A stretch of DNA of 64,000 nt from Pseudobdellovibrionaceae bacterium (GTDB lineage: Bacteria; Bdellovibrionota; Bdellovibrionia; Bdellovibrionales; Bdellovibrionaceae): positions 62,001 through 126,000 of the forward strand of contig JAHBUS010000004.1 in assembly GCA_019637955.1 (NCBI GenBank), in the 5' to 3' direction. Under the pieces are notes generated by a model. It made no database searches and was not told the origin of the DNA. It worked only from the letters and a program-made list of their open reading frames with translations. Made by a program: the position numbers and the translations under genes. Positions within the stretch are counted from its first letter, which is position 1. Each line of letters begins with the position of its first letter. Below are positions 8,448 through 16,642 of this stretch, piece after piece.

Positions 8448-9931
8448 ACGGCCACCCGGCCCGTGCGCAGCCAACGAAGCGCCAGCACAAAAACCGCGCC
8501 GCTCATCGCGATGAGCGCGAGCAGACCCGCGAGGCCAAAATTCAAGGCGGTTTCGGCCGCGATCACCACGGGTTTGAGCGAACCGCGAACCACCATTTTG
8601 AGGGTTTCATCGTGCGCGATGGTGCGTGCGATGGAGGGAGACACTTTGTAGTAAAGTCGAACGAACTGGCGGCCCCCCTCCCAAGACAAGAGAAAGTGAT
8701 TTCGGAACCGCCGCAAAATCTCGACATCGCCCTCATCTCCCGAGCCGTAAGCGGCCGTCGCGATGAAGCACTCTTTGCCATCGAGAATCCCGTACACTTT
8801 TTCGGGAGTGGCGGCCTGAGTGTCGCCCAAGCTCGCCAGATCGCTCATCGCGATCTGGTTGTTCACGTAATCGGGATCCGAAAACAAAGAGACGTTCCCG
8901 GCTTGGTCGACGTTCGCGGCCAAAAACGCGTACGTCGTTCCGTTGGTCAGGCCCGTCACGCGGCCGCGGTCCAATTTGCCCTCGACGATTTTGATATCGG
9001 TCGAAGGCGAGGCCGTGGTGATCGTGCCGTGCCCCCCACCTTGCGCGTAGTAAAGCCGGACCGCCGCGTATTTCATCCCGCTGGCATCCGCCGTGGTCGG
9101 TGTCGCCGTGCCCGTCAAATCGCCCGCGGCGTACTGAATCGCGTTCGAGTTGTAAACGAAGACCTTTTCATCGCCCGGATAAACCGTGAAATCGCAGTAA
9201 CCTTCGTAAGCCGCGGCCACGCCCGATCCGCACCCGAACGTCATCGGGTCCGAACCCGCGACGTACCGAAACGCGATTTGAAACTTGATCCCCGCCTCGA
9301 TCGGACCCGCGGTGTTGTTCGCACAGTCTTTGTCAAAGCCGACGGTGAACACCTGATTGGCGAACGATTTTTTGCAGTCGGCCGCGCCGCCCGGAACGTT
9401 CGCGCAGATATTCCCCCACTTGAAAGTGGCTTGAATGTCTTGATTCGCGCCGCCCGCCGTGTACGACGTCGTCGCCGAGGGTTGGACCACCGTTGTGCCG
9501 ATCCAACCTTTGATCGGTGTGGTGCACCCATTGGTGGGGTAAGAAGCCGCTTGGTCCGAACGGATCGTGACCGAGAAATTCAAATCCGGGTGAATCTGCA
9601 CGGTGTTGCAGGCCAGTCCATCCGGAAAATTCGTCAAGTCGTTGCTGAAGCCCTTGATCGGCAACGAAGCAAAATTCGAACAGGTGTTGCAGGTCGAGGT
9701 CGGACTCGCGCTTTGGCAGTCCAAAGCCGTGCGTCCCGCGTAGATGTTGACCGTTTTCGAATCGGGCTGCTCGGTCGTGTAGAAGTAATTCGAGAAATTG
9801 ACGAGCGTGGTTCCGGTGGTCGTCGTTTGCGCGAAGACCGGGCTCGCGGTCAAGATCCCCAGCAAAAGGGGGCTGCCGACCACGAGCGAACGGCCAAGAC
9901 GAATCCAAAAATTCGGATGTTTGTGCTGCAT
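8444..9931 (-). CDS. CFI-box-CTERM surface protein
   Basis: 495 residues with a signal peptide ending near A34-Q35. The middle is rich in Ser/Thr/Gly with paired cysteines (SCNTCSNF-like, GAADCKKS); residues about 245-350 look like a fibronectin type III-type domain. The C-terminus carries the complete CFI box: C388-F-I-A-T-A-A-Y-G-S, then LRRFRN, a YY..SP..A motif, and a final hydrophobic helix (about 465-487) followed by R-x2-R. This C-terminal module is known as CFI-box-CTERM and is thought to be a sorting signal. The protein is probably exported, processed and surface-attached. It lies 21 bases downstream of asd and is coupled to the barrel gene downstream. Confidence 0.8.
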   Translation of the reverse strand: MQHKHPNFWIRLGRSLVVGSPLLLGILTASPVFAQTTTTGTTLVNFSNYFYTTEQPDSKTVNIYAGRTALDCQSASPTSTCNTCSNFASLPIKGFSNDLTNFPDGLACNTVQIHPDLNFSVTIRSDQAASYPTNGCTTPIKGWIGTTVVQPSATTSYTAGGANQDIQATFKWGNICANVPGGAADCKKSFANQVFTVGFDKDCANNTAGPIEAGIKFQIAFRYVAGSDPMTFGCGSGVAAAYEGYCDFTVYPGDEKVFVYNSNAIQYAAGDLTGTATPTTADASGMKYAAVRLYYAQGGGHGTITTASPSTDIKIVEGKLDRGRVTGLTNGTTYAFLAANVDQAGNVSLFSDPDYVNNQIAMSDLASLGDTQAATPEKVYGILDGKECFIATAAYGSGDEGDVEILRRFRNHFLLSWEGGRQFVRLYYKVSPSIARTIAHDETLKMVVRGSLKPVVIAAETALNFGLAGLLALIAMSGAVFVLALRWLRTGRVAV

Positions 9932-9952
9932 CCTAAAATTGCAGCACGGGCC

Positions 9953-10972
9953 TTAGCGAATGTCAAAAATTCGATCGGCGATTTGAATCCCATTCAGGGC
10001 CGCGCCCTTGCGGATGTTATCCGCCACAATCCACATGAGCCAGGTCTGCGGATCATCAAGATCCTGGTGCAAACGGCCCACGTACACGGGATCTTGACCC
10101 GAGGCGGTCCGCTGCATCGGATAAACCGAGCCTTTCGGGTCGTCTTGGATCACGAGGCCCTCGGCGCTTTTCCACACTTCGAGGATCTCTTCGCGCGATG
10201 CTTTCGATTTGAGGCGCACCCAGGCGACTTCGGCGTGCGCGTTGAGCACCGGCACGCGCACGGTGAACGCCGACACCGAGATGTCGGGAGCGCGCATGAT
10301 TTTGCGGGTCTCCTTCATCACCTTCATCTCTTCGCTGCTGAAACCGAGGTCGTTGAACGAACCGATTTGCGGGATGCAGTTAAAAACGATGGGATGCGGA
10401 AAATTCTGCGCCTTCGGATGGGGATCGGTTTTGTAGCCGGTCACTTGATTCAAAAGCTCATCGTGCGCGGGCTGTCCGGCGCCGCTCACCGCTTGGTAGC
10501 TGGCGACATGCACGCGCTCGATGCCGAATTTTTTGTGCAAAGGATTGAGAGCGACCACGAGTTGGATCGTCGAACAATTGGGGTTGGCGATGATGCGCGG
10601 CTTTTTTTCGCCGTCGAGCAGGTCGCCATTCACTTCGGGAACCACGAGCGACACATTTTCGTCCATGCGAAACGCCGCCGAGTTGTCGACCGCCCATGCG
10701 CCCGACTTCACGGCTTGCGGAGCCCACTCTTTCGAGATGTCATCGCCGCTCGAGAAGAAAACGAGGTCCAAACCGTCAAAGCACCCCGGCTTCAACACCT
10801 GAATGGGGTAGGCTTTTCCTTGGAGCGTGATCGACTTTCCGAGCGAATTCTCGCTCGCGAAAGGTCGTAGCTCCGCCACGGGAAATTGACGCTGCTCGAG
10901 CGTCGCCATGAAGGATTGGCCGACCATGCCGGTCGCTCCCACCACACCCACTTTGAGTTTTTGATTCGCCAT
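9953..10972 (-). CDS. asd: Aspartate-semialdehyde dehydrogenase
   Basis: 339 residues from ATG 10972, chosen because AGAGGA lies upstream and the protein then begins MANQKLKVGVVGATGMVG. It reduces aspartyl phosphate to aspartate semialdehyde with NADPH, the branch point to lysine/diaminopimelate, threonine and methionine. The nucleotide loop GATGMVG is at 12-18, the catalytic cysteine is C133 in IANPNCSTIQL, and the substrate motif SYQAVSGAG follows. Full length. It lies 63 bases after pssA on the same strand, a grouping of envelope lipid and cell-wall precursor genes. Confidence 0.96.
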   Translation of the reverse strand: MANQKLKVGVVGATGMVGQSFMATLEQRQFPVAELRPFASENSLGKSITLQGKAYPIQVLKPGCFDGLDLVFFSSGDDISKEWAPQAVKSGAWAVDNSAAFRMDENVSLVVPEVNGDLLDGEKKPRIIANPNCSTIQLVVALNPLHKKFGIERVHVASYQAVSGAGQPAHDELLNQVTGYKTDPHPKAQNFPHPIVFNCIPQIGSFNDLGFSSEEMKVMKETRKIMRAPDISVSAFTVRVPVLNAHAEVAWVRLKSKASREEILEVWKSAEGLVIQDDPKGSVYPMQRTASGQDPVYVGRLHQDLDDPQTWLMWIVADNIRKGAALNGIQIADRIFDIR

Positions 10973-11035
10973 TTTGAGTTCCTCTTCCGGCCCGCGAGGG
11001 GCCACAAGCGGCATCCTCTGCTGGCCAGATTGTGT

Positions 11036-11896
11036 TTAAGTCTTCAATGTCTTCGAATCGGAGGGCGGCACATCGTCGTCCTCTTCTTCAATTAAATCTG
11101 GATCCTGCGCGTTGTGCGCCGGCAGGTAGACACTCGGGCGGATGCGGTTCTTTCCGAGACGCAAAACGCCAAAAACCGCGCCCAGTGTCGCGTATGTCAT
11201 GAACAGAACGAAGAGATTCACTTCGGGTCGGTAGGCCACAACCGCAATGACGATCACGCCGGCCACGAGGTAGCGAAACGGCAAACGCTCTTTCAAATCC
11301 AAATCTTTAAAGCTGCGGTAGCGGAAGGTTGACACCATCACGACCGCCAACAAAAAGGTCATCGCCAAAATGCCGAGATTGCCCGAAGACTCCATATCGA
11401 GATCGCGCAGCGCCAGAACCGACGACGCCACGATCCCCGCGGCCATGGGAATCGGAAGTCCTTGAAAGTACGCTTTTTCGACGACGCCCGCCTGAACGTT
11501 GAAACGCGCCAAGCGCAAAGCCCCGCAAGCCAAGAAGAAAAAGCACGCCAACCAGCCCAGGCGGCCGAACGGCTCGAGCGCCCACAAGAACAGAAGAACC
11601 GCCGGGGCCATGCCGAAACTCACGAGATCGCAAAGCGAGTCGTACTCGGCACCGAATTTTGAAGTCGAGCGTGTCAAACGCGCGAGACGTCCATCCATCA
11701 AGTCAAAGATGGCCGCCGCGACAATCGCGTAAGCCGACAGAACGAAATCGCCTTTGATGGCGTGGATGATCGCGAAAAATCCGAAGAAGATGTTCCCGGT
11801 CGTGACCAGATTCGGAAGAAGGTAGATGTGCATGGCGAGCCGTCTTTTGGGCTCACCGTCGTAGCTGTTGTTATCCGAACCGTTTTGCAAAGCCAT
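11036..11896 (-). CDS. pssA: CDP-diacylglycerol-serine O-phosphatidyltransferase
   Basis: 286 residues. Makes phosphatidylserine, precursor of phosphatidylethanolamine, at the inner membrane. The CDP-alcohol phosphatidyltransferase motif is perfect: D65-x2-D68-G-x2-A-R-x8-G-x3-D86-x3-D90. Several membrane helices follow, and the tail is acidic (EEEDDDVPP). ATG 11896 is 17 bases after the upstream lipid-kinase-like gene; the longer frame overlaps that gene and is unlikely. The CDP-alcohol transferase family is certain, serine specificity is by overall resemblance. Confidence 0.9.
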   Translation of the reverse strand: MALQNGSDNNSYDGEPKRRLAMHIYLLPNLVTTGNIFFGFFAIIHAIKGDFVLSAYAIVAAAIFDLMDGRLARLTRSTSKFGAEYDSLCDLVSFGMAPAVLLFLWALEPFGRLGWLACFFFLACGALRLARFNVQAGVVEKAYFQGLPIPMAAGIVASSVLALRDLDMESSGNLGILAMTFLLAVVMVSTFRYRSFKDLDLKERLPFRYLVAGVIVIAVVAYRPEVNLFVLFMTYATLGAVFGVLRLGKNRIRPSVYLPAHNAQDPDLIEEEDDDVPPSDSKTLKT

Positions 11897-11913
11897 CAAA
11901 TCCCGCCAATGAG

Positions 11914-12576
11914 TTAAACCGCTCCGAACAGGGCGAACAGAAGCCATAAGAATGTGGCACTGATCAAAGGAAGGGTCAAATTGTCATCAAGCTTCCCGAT
12001 CGGAATCAACTCGGCCAGAGCGCCAATCAAGCCACCGAGAAGGCTCACGATCAAAATGCGATCCATGAGAATTCCGCGCGTGTAGAGAAAGCCCGCGGTC
12101 AGCGCCGCGCAGATCAGGAAAGCGGCCAGGGTGCCTTGCACGCTCTTGTGACCGAAGATCTTGTCTTTGCCGTAGCGGATGCCGAAGTAGCTCGCGAACG
12201 GGTCCGCAAAGGCCAAGAACAAAAGTGTCAACATGGCGATATTAAAAGGAAAAAGGACGACGGTCAGAAGCACGCCCGTCAGCAGGAACGTGGTGCCGGC
12301 CAGGCCGTGCAGCTCACTGTCGCGCATGAGGGGCTTAAAGAGGTGCATCAAAAAATCGTTCAGGGCCGTGGAGCGCTGGCGCATGAAATCCACGGGAACA
12401 AAAGCCAACCAAGCCGTGACGATCAAAATCAAAGACAGTTTGTGCGGAGCGTACGCGTAAACGGCGGCCAAAGCCGACACGCCCGCCATGTGCCAAATTT
12501 TACGGGCCCAATGAATTTCCGAACGCTTCTTCAGCTCAACCATTGCGAATCCAGGCTCAGTCAGAGTTTTAGACAT
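11914..12576 (-). CDS. Diacylglycerol/polyprenol kinase family membrane protein
   Basis: 220 residues, nearly all membrane helices. It resembles the CTP-dependent dolichol/diacylglycerol kinase family and its cytidylyltransferase-like relatives: DPFASYFGIRYGKDKIFGHK followed by S-V-Q-G-T, and E-L-I-P-I-x3-D-D-N-L-T near the end. It probably phosphorylates a lipid alcohol such as diacylglycerol or a prenol, which fits pssA 17 bases downstream. No Shine-Dalgarno sequence precedes ATG 12576; a promoter-like pair ends 9 bases upstream. An internal ATG at 12543 is an alternative start. Confidence 0.8.
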   Translation of the reverse strand: MSKTLTEPGFAMVELKKRSEIHWARKIWHMAGVSALAAVYAYAPHKLSLILIVTAWLAFVPVDFMRQRSTALNDFLMHLFKPLMRDSELHGLAGTTFLLTGVLLTVVLFPFNIAMLTLLFLAFADPFASYFGIRYGKDKIFGHKSVQGTLAAFLICAALTAGFLYTRGILMDRILIVSLLGGLIGALAELIPIGKLDDNLTLPLISATFLWLLFALFGAV

Positions 12577-12585
12577 AGGGACGAG

Positions 12586-12614
12586 AACCTAAAGGACGAA
12601 AAACGCTCTGACAA
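12586..12614 (-). promoter_or_regulatory. Candidate leaderless promoter of the lipid-kinase gene
   Basis: Minus strand: TTGTCA (12609-12614), 17 bases, TAGGTT (12586-12591), 9 bases to the ATG. Its -35 box overlaps that of the plus-strand candidate at 12608-12636. Confidence 0.45.
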
Positions 12615-12636
12615 GCTCGACTTCCAAGGATAGCCT
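12608..12636 (+). promoter_or_regulatory. Candidate promoter for the 12809 gene
   Basis: CTGACA (12608-12613), 17 bases, TAGCCT (12631-12636). This predicts a leader of about 165 bases containing a small hairpin, CCGAG-GTC-CTCGG (12776-12788). Confidence 0.35.
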
Positions 12637-12808
12637 AAGCTCTCGAAAAGACGAGGATTTTCTATGATACAAGGGGTCACCGATCACGGCTTTGACAGGC
12701 GATTTCCGGGGCGGCTCCAAAAAGCCTCTGAGAGACCTAAAAACACCAGTCTTTTCAGCCCCTTAGAGACCCCCTCCGAGGTCCTCGGATTGCACCTTGA
12801 ATCGGGTG

Positions 12809-13615
12809 ATGACGTGTCTCTTGCGCGCCCTTCTTTTGAGCTGCCTGGTTTTCATGCTCCCCTGGAGCGCGGGGGCCACCGTGCCGCAAGGCTACGTTCA
12901 AGATGTGCGCAAAGAGCGTGAAGAGCGCTTTTACGAAATCTTCCTTTTCGCCCAGCCCCCACCCGTCGAGAAAAGCCTGCACGACAAGATTTTCAACGAG
13001 GAGCTTTCGCGCGAGTTCCGCGGCCGCTACCGCGATAAGTTTGGAACGGTGGATACCGATGCCATCGCTTATCAACGCACCGACTTTGAACGGCTGGATG
13101 CTTACCGCTCAACGACCGCCGCCGAAGCCAAAAACAACGAACGCCGCAGCTTCGCCGATTACATCATGAAGCGCCTCGTGGAAACCCATGTGGACAACTA
13201 CGTGAAGTCGGAACCGACGATGCGTCCGATCTATGAGGCCAAAGAGAAGCTCAAGAAAATGGAAGTGCGCGTAAACAAAGAGACCAAGCTCGAAGCGCGC
13301 TATTCATTGGCGGGAAACATCTTGGATCTTCTTCTCGAGAATCCCTATTGCGACGCCCGTCTGTCGATCGAGATGGATTCGGGCACGGTGGGCCCGGCCC
13401 CCGTCAAAGAGCAGATTTTGATTGTGTCCCGTCCGCTCAGCTCCACGTGGCGCGCCGAGAACCGCTGGTTTGATCGCGATGGCCGCGTGTACGGCGAATT
13501 CATCAAATCGCACACCTCAAGATTTTCGACCACCTACGGCGTCAACGCCGCGTTCAAAGATGGCGAGAATGAGCGTGACTCCCGTCTGGCGTTCGGTCTC
13601 GGTTACTCCTTTTAA
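12809..13615 (+). CDS. Secreted protein, probably envelope-associated
   Basis: 268 residues from ATG 12809, which gives a good signal peptide (MTCLLRALLLSCLVFMLPWSAGA). An in-frame TTG at 12797 or GTG at 12806 is possible; none has a strong Shine-Dalgarno. The mature N-terminal half is highly charged and helical (QDVRKEREERFYEIF, EAKEKLKKMEVRVNKE). The last third looks like beta strands and ends in an aromatic (LAFGLGYSF), so a coiled coil followed by a small barrel or sheet is plausible. No family recognised. Confidence 0.65.
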   Translation: MTCLLRALLLSCLVFMLPWSAGATVPQGYVQDVRKEREERFYEIFLFAQPPPVEKSLHDKIFNEELSREFRGRYRDKFGTVDTDAIAYQRTDFERLDAYRSTTAAEAKNNERRSFADYIMKRLVETHVDNYVKSEPTMRPIYEAKEKLKKMEVRVNKETKLEARYSLAGNILDLLLENPYCDARLSIEMDSGTVGPAPVKEQILIVSRPLSSTWRAENRWFDRDGRVYGEFIKSHTSRFSTTYGVNAAFKDGENERDSRLAFGLGYSF

Positions 13616-13731
13616 GCCAGAACACCATCGGCCTCTGGACTAGTGACAAAACGAATAACAAGTTTCGAACAGCGACTTTCCCTCGAACGACAATCTCGAG
13701 TACATGTCACGCCTTCACAAAGGAGAATCCC

Positions 13732-14088
13732 ATGATCCGAATTCTGACGACTCTTGCTTCAACCTTGCTCCTCTCGTCGAGCGTTTTTGCCGCCAAGGGC
13801 GCCGTTTACTGCAAAGTGGGCGGACAGGCCGTCAATGCGGTCGTCGAAGACGAGAGTTCGCCTTGCGCGGCGGACTTGTGGCACGGCGACGCTTGCTACA
13901 CTGGTGACCGCCAAGCCGTGATCGATCTGATCAATGACGGCAAAATCGTCTTGAGCGATGAGGAGTGGATCTCGGATGCGCACTTCAAAGGCCGCAGCGA
14001 AATCGCCTACAAGGTGAACGACGGCCCGAATGAAGAGGTTTGGAGCGAAACTTTGGTTCGCTGCCCGGCCGATTTCTTCAAGAAGTAA
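13732..14088 (+). CDS. Small secreted cysteine protein
   Basis: 118 residues with AAGGAG upstream of ATG 13732. The signal peptide ends VFA-A near residue 20. The mature 98 residues have four cysteines (YCKVGG, SSPCAAD, DACYTGD, VRCPAD), enough for two disulfides. No domain is recognisable; the size and cysteine pairing suggest a compact periplasmic or extracellular protein. Two hairpins follow. Confidence 0.75.
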   Translation: MIRILTTLASTLLLSSSVFAAKGAVYCKVGGQAVNAVVEDESSPCAADLWHGDACYTGDRQAVIDLINDGKIVLSDEEWISDAHFKGRSEIAYKVNDGPNEEVWSETLVRCPADFFKK

Positions 14089-14097
14089 GATCTTCCC

Positions 14098-14152
14098 GGT
14101 GTTTCGCTTCATGAAACACCGTCATGAGTCCACAAAGAATTTTTGTGGACTC
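14098..14152 (+). terminator. Tandem hairpins after the small cysteine protein
   Basis: Hairpin 1: GGTGTTTC-N7-GAAACACC (14098-14120). Hairpin 2: GAGTCCACAAA-N5-TTTGTGGACTC (14126-14152). Neither has a clear T-run after it, so termination is plausible but unproven. Hairpin 2 overlaps the -35-like box of the next gene. Confidence 0.45.
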
Positions 14153-14174
14153 CGCCGGTCTCCCGCCATTAGCT
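14146..14174 (+). promoter_or_regulatory. Weak candidate leaderless promoter of the 14182 gene
   Basis: TGGACT (14146-14151), 17 bases, TTAGCT (14169-14174), 7 bases to ATG. Weakest member of the promoter set described in the findings. Confidence 0.25.
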
Positions 14175-14181
14175 TGGCGGC

Positions 14182-14865
14182 ATGAAAACAATCATCGCCC
14201 TTCTGACCCTGATCTCTTCGGTTTCTTTCGCCCAACAGCCCCTGCGCCCCGACTCGGCCACGCCTGGAGCCGCGAGCGCACGCCATGTCGGCCGCAGCGA
14301 ACAAAACCGCGCCGATAAAAAGTTTCAAGTCACCGCGCAGATCGTCGGCCTAGGCCCCTCGATCATTTCAAGCTCGGGCCTTCAGGGTTCGATGTTTCTC
14401 GACCCCAATTCGCAAATCATGATCGAGGCCACCAGCGGTTCGGGCCGGCCGCTCCTGAACGGGCTTTTCGGCAGCGACTATGAATACCGCGCGAGCTCCT
14501 TCGGCGTTCACTACAAACGTTTCGTGGCGAACTCGTTCTACTGGCGCGGCGGTGTGGATTACCGCACCTCTTCGGTGGATTACAAATACACCAGCTGGGT
14601 GGGAAATCCCGATTCAACTTATAAGTTCTCAGGCAACTCGGTCGCTTTGAACTTTCAAATCGGAAATCAATGGCAGTTTGACGGCTTCACGCTCGGCTGC
14701 GACTGGGTTGGCTACAGCATGCCCATCGCCTCCAATGTCACGAGCGAAGAGGTCAACTCCACCGATGAGGCTTACTACCGCCGCCGCATGAAAGACGATC
14801 AGGATGACTTCCTGAAAAACGGACACTTCAACTTGGTCCGTTTTTATCTTGGCGCTTCATTTTAA
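14182..14865 (+). CDS. Predicted outer-membrane beta-barrel protein
   Basis: 227 residues. The signal peptide is MKTIIALLTLISSVSFA (1-17). The remainder is made of alternating aromatic strands (YEYRASSFGVHYKRF, FYWRGGVDYRTSSVDY, WQFDGFTLGCDWVGY) and ends in FYLGASF with a terminal phenylalanine, the usual outer-membrane insertion signal. It is sized for an 8-stranded barrel. Its stop codon is immediately followed, with no base between, by the stop codon of the minus-strand gene at 14866. Confidence 0.75.
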   Translation: MKTIIALLTLISSVSFAQQPLRPDSATPGAASARHVGRSEQNRADKKFQVTAQIVGLGPSIISSSGLQGSMFLDPNSQIMIEATSGSGRPLLNGLFGSDYEYRASSFGVHYKRFVANSFYWRGGVDYRTSSVDYKYTSWVGNPDSTYKFSGNSVALNFQIGNQWQFDGFTLGCDWVGYSMPIASNVTSEEVNSTDEAYYRRRMKDDQDDFLKNGHFNLVRFYLGASF

Positions 14866-15387
14866 TCAGTCGGACGAGGACGCGCTGGAGCCCGGCCTCG
14901 GGCGCACGCTTGCCGGAGCCCGGCGGGTGACTTCGAGTTTCTTGGTGATTTTCTGACCTTTGGGATCCTCGAGTTCGACCTTGATGGTGTTGGCGCCTTC
15001 GCGCAGCTCAATGAAGTCGGTCGAGTACTCGGTGCCCGCGTCGAAGACGGCCGCGGTGAAACCGTTGGTCTCATTGGTGATGGACGACGCCTTCATTCCT
15101 TTGAGCAAACCCTTTAAGCGCAAGTGCGTGCCGAAGACCTCTTGAGCGAAGTCTTTTCCCGTCGCGTTCCACTCGATCAGAACCGGGCGGCTCAGGCGGC
15201 CCGTTTTTGACGGCGCTTCGTCTTCGCCCGAAAGAACCGAGGCGATGCCGCGCGTGTTTTTTTCGCCCGCCTTGACGCCGGGGGCAGCCATCGGCGCGAA
15301 CCATGACCACAGCGTCGGACCCAACAAAAGCAGGACGAGAGCCGCGAGAGTTTTGAATGTTCTTTGATCCCAGATATTCGCCGACAT
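14866..15387 (-). CDS. Membrane-anchored Ig-like protein near exbBD
   Basis: 173 residues. One hydrophobic helix near the N-terminus (about 12-32) anchors a periplasmic part. Residues about 75-150 match a bacterial Ig-like strand pattern (IELREGANTIKVELEDPKGQ, then KLEVTRRAP). The tail is Pro/Arg/Ser rich. It occupies the position where tonB often lies after exbB-exbD, but I see no TonB C-terminal domain or long proline-rich spacer. A terminator lies between exbD and this gene, so it may be independently transcribed. Confidence 0.65.
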   Translation of the reverse strand: MSANIWDQRTFKTLAALVLLLLGPTLWSWFAPMAAPGVKAGEKNTRGIASVLSGEDEAPSKTGRLSRPVLIEWNATGKDFAQEVFGTHLRLKGLLKGMKASSITNETNGFTAAVFDAGTEYSTDFIELREGANTIKVELEDPKGQKITKKLEVTRRAPASVRPRPGSSASSSD

Positions 15388-15422
15388 GCACTGTTACATT
15401 CGGCAAATTTTTGACGGCCCTT

Positions 15423-15458
15423 GACCGGACTTGGGACAAGAAAGGATCGAGTCCGGTC
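15423..15458. repeat. Inverted repeat upstream of the 15387 gene
   Basis: GACCGGACT (15423-15431) and AGTCCGGTC (15450-15458), perfect 9-base arms with an 18-base spacer, 36 bases before the start of the minus-strand gene. Operator or leader hairpin; undecided. Confidence 0.5.
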
Positions 15459-15463
15459 GAGGA

Positions 15464-15494
15464 AAAAAGAAGGGGGCCCTTGATGGGTCCCCCT
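15464..15494 (-). terminator. Terminator after exbD
   Basis: AGGGGG...CCCCCT arms (15471-15494) with one bulge. On the minus strand it is followed by CTTCTTTTTT. It lies 45 bases past the exbD stop. Confidence 0.75.
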
Positions 15495-15539
15495 AAAAAG
15501 TGACTGTCTTTGAGACGGCGGTGTTTTCGCCCGCGAAAA

Positions 15540-15947
15540 CTATTGAGCTTTTTCGATGCTGATCGCGAATTTTTTGACGCCCGAGCCTTTGACGAGGTCG
15601 ATCACGCGCACGACCTTGCCGTACTCAACGCCTTGATCGGCGGCGATAATCGCCTGGATCTCGGGATTGTTCATCGCCAGCTCCTGGGCTTTGGCCTTGA
15701 TCGCATCTTCGTCGGCCTTGGTGCCGTTGAGGACAATCTCGCCCGCCTTCGTGATCGAGATCGACAACTGGCTCGGTGTCGACGCCTCACCCGAGGCCGC
15801 TTTCGGCAGATTGACGTTGATCGAAGGCTTCATGAACATCGGTGCGGTCACCATGAAAATGATCAAAACCACGAGAACGATGTCGACCAAAGGGACGACG
15901 TTGATATCGGAGATCGCCTCGTCATCGAACGAGAGTTTGCCCCCCAT
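15540..15947 (-). CDS. exbD: ExbD/TolR-family biopolymer transport protein
   Basis: 135 residues. One membrane helix (about 20-40) containing the essential aspartate D22 in VPLVDIVLVVLIIF, followed by a periplasmic domain of normal size. With ExbB it forms a proton-driven motor that energises outer-membrane transport or envelope constriction. It starts 3 bases after the exbB stop. ExbD versus TolR cannot be decided from sequence alone; no pal, tolA or tolB is in view, so exbD is used as the general name. Confidence 0.93.
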   Translation of the reverse strand: MGGKLSFDDEAISDINVVPLVDIVLVVLIIFMVTAPMFMKPSINVNLPKAASGEASTPSQLSISITKAGEIVLNGTKADEDAIKAKAQELAMNNPEIQAIIAADQGVEYGKVVRVIDLVKGSGVKKFAISIEKAQ

Positions 15948-15950
15948 GAC

Positions 15951-16580
15951 TTAGGCTCCTTTTTTCTTCGCGTACGCGAGGGACAGTTCTTTGACTGATT
16001 CCAAGCTCTGCAAAATGCCCTTCACTTGACGCTGGAAGTAGTTGTAGGCCACGACCGCGGGGATCGCCACGAACAGACCGGCCGCCGTCGCAACGAGCGC
16101 GAGCGAGATGCCCGCCATCACCGTCTGTTGGCCCGCATCGCTCGACTGCGCCAAATCCTGAAACGCCTTCATGATCCCCAAGACGGTTCCGAGCAGCCCA
16201 ATGTAAGGCGCATTCGAACCGATGGTTGCCAAGAAGCCGAGCGAACGCTCGAGCTCGGGACGCTCCGACAGGGAGAACGTGTTGAAAACTTCTTCGAGGC
16301 CTTTTTCGCCGCTTTCTTTGATATGGCGGAGAGCGAATTTGGCCGCGCGGCCTTCGATGGTCGAATCGTCTTTGGCGATGTCCTCGACCTCATCGAGGTT
16401 GTGGGACTGCAAAGCCGACTTCACGCGCTCGCGGACTTTGCGGCTGTCGGAAGCGACTTTTCGCAGCGAAAAGAAGCGCTCCAGAATCAAACCGATGCTG
16501 ACGATGCTCAGCAAAACCAAAAGAAGCAGGATGGCTTGGTCGGCGATCTGCGCAATCGCGAAAACTCGTTCACTTAACAT
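15951..16580 (-). CDS. exbB: ExbB/TolQ-family proton channel
   Basis: 209 residues with three membrane helices: one near the N-terminus (about 14-32) and a C-terminal pair. The conserved core is ATIGSNAPYIGLLGTVLGIM, then AGISLALVATAAGLFVAIPAV with the channel threonine region. GGAGAG precedes ATG 16580. It is the stator subunit partnered with ExbD downstream. The gene starts divergently from the sulfatase-like lipoprotein gene at 16643. Confidence 0.94.
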   Translation of the reverse strand: MLSERVFAIAQIADQAILLLLVLLSIVSIGLILERFFSLRKVASDSRKVRERVKSALQSHNLDEVEDIAKDDSTIEGRAAKFALRHIKESGEKGLEEVFNTFSLSERPELERSLGFLATIGSNAPYIGLLGTVLGIMKAFQDLAQSSDAGQQTVMAGISLALVATAAGLFVAIPAVVAYNYFQRQVKGILQSLESVKELSLAYAKKKGA

Positions 16581-16642
16581 TGCTCTCTCCCTTTTTTCTC
16601 ACCATGATCGAACACGGAGGCTCCGCCGGAGCGGGCATTAAG

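Noticed and set aside
8612-10870. Open frame of about 750 codons on the plus strand, opposite asd and the CFI-box gene
   Set aside because: The translation is Arg/Val/His-rich without any domain, and both strands cannot be coding at this length; asd and the CFI-box protein have clear motifs. It is an antisense shadow of GC-rich codon use.
14866-15387. Possible TonB following exbB-exbD
   Set aside because: No TonB C-terminal domain or Pro-Glu/Pro-Lys spacer; the periplasmic part looks Ig-like, and a terminator separates it from exbD.
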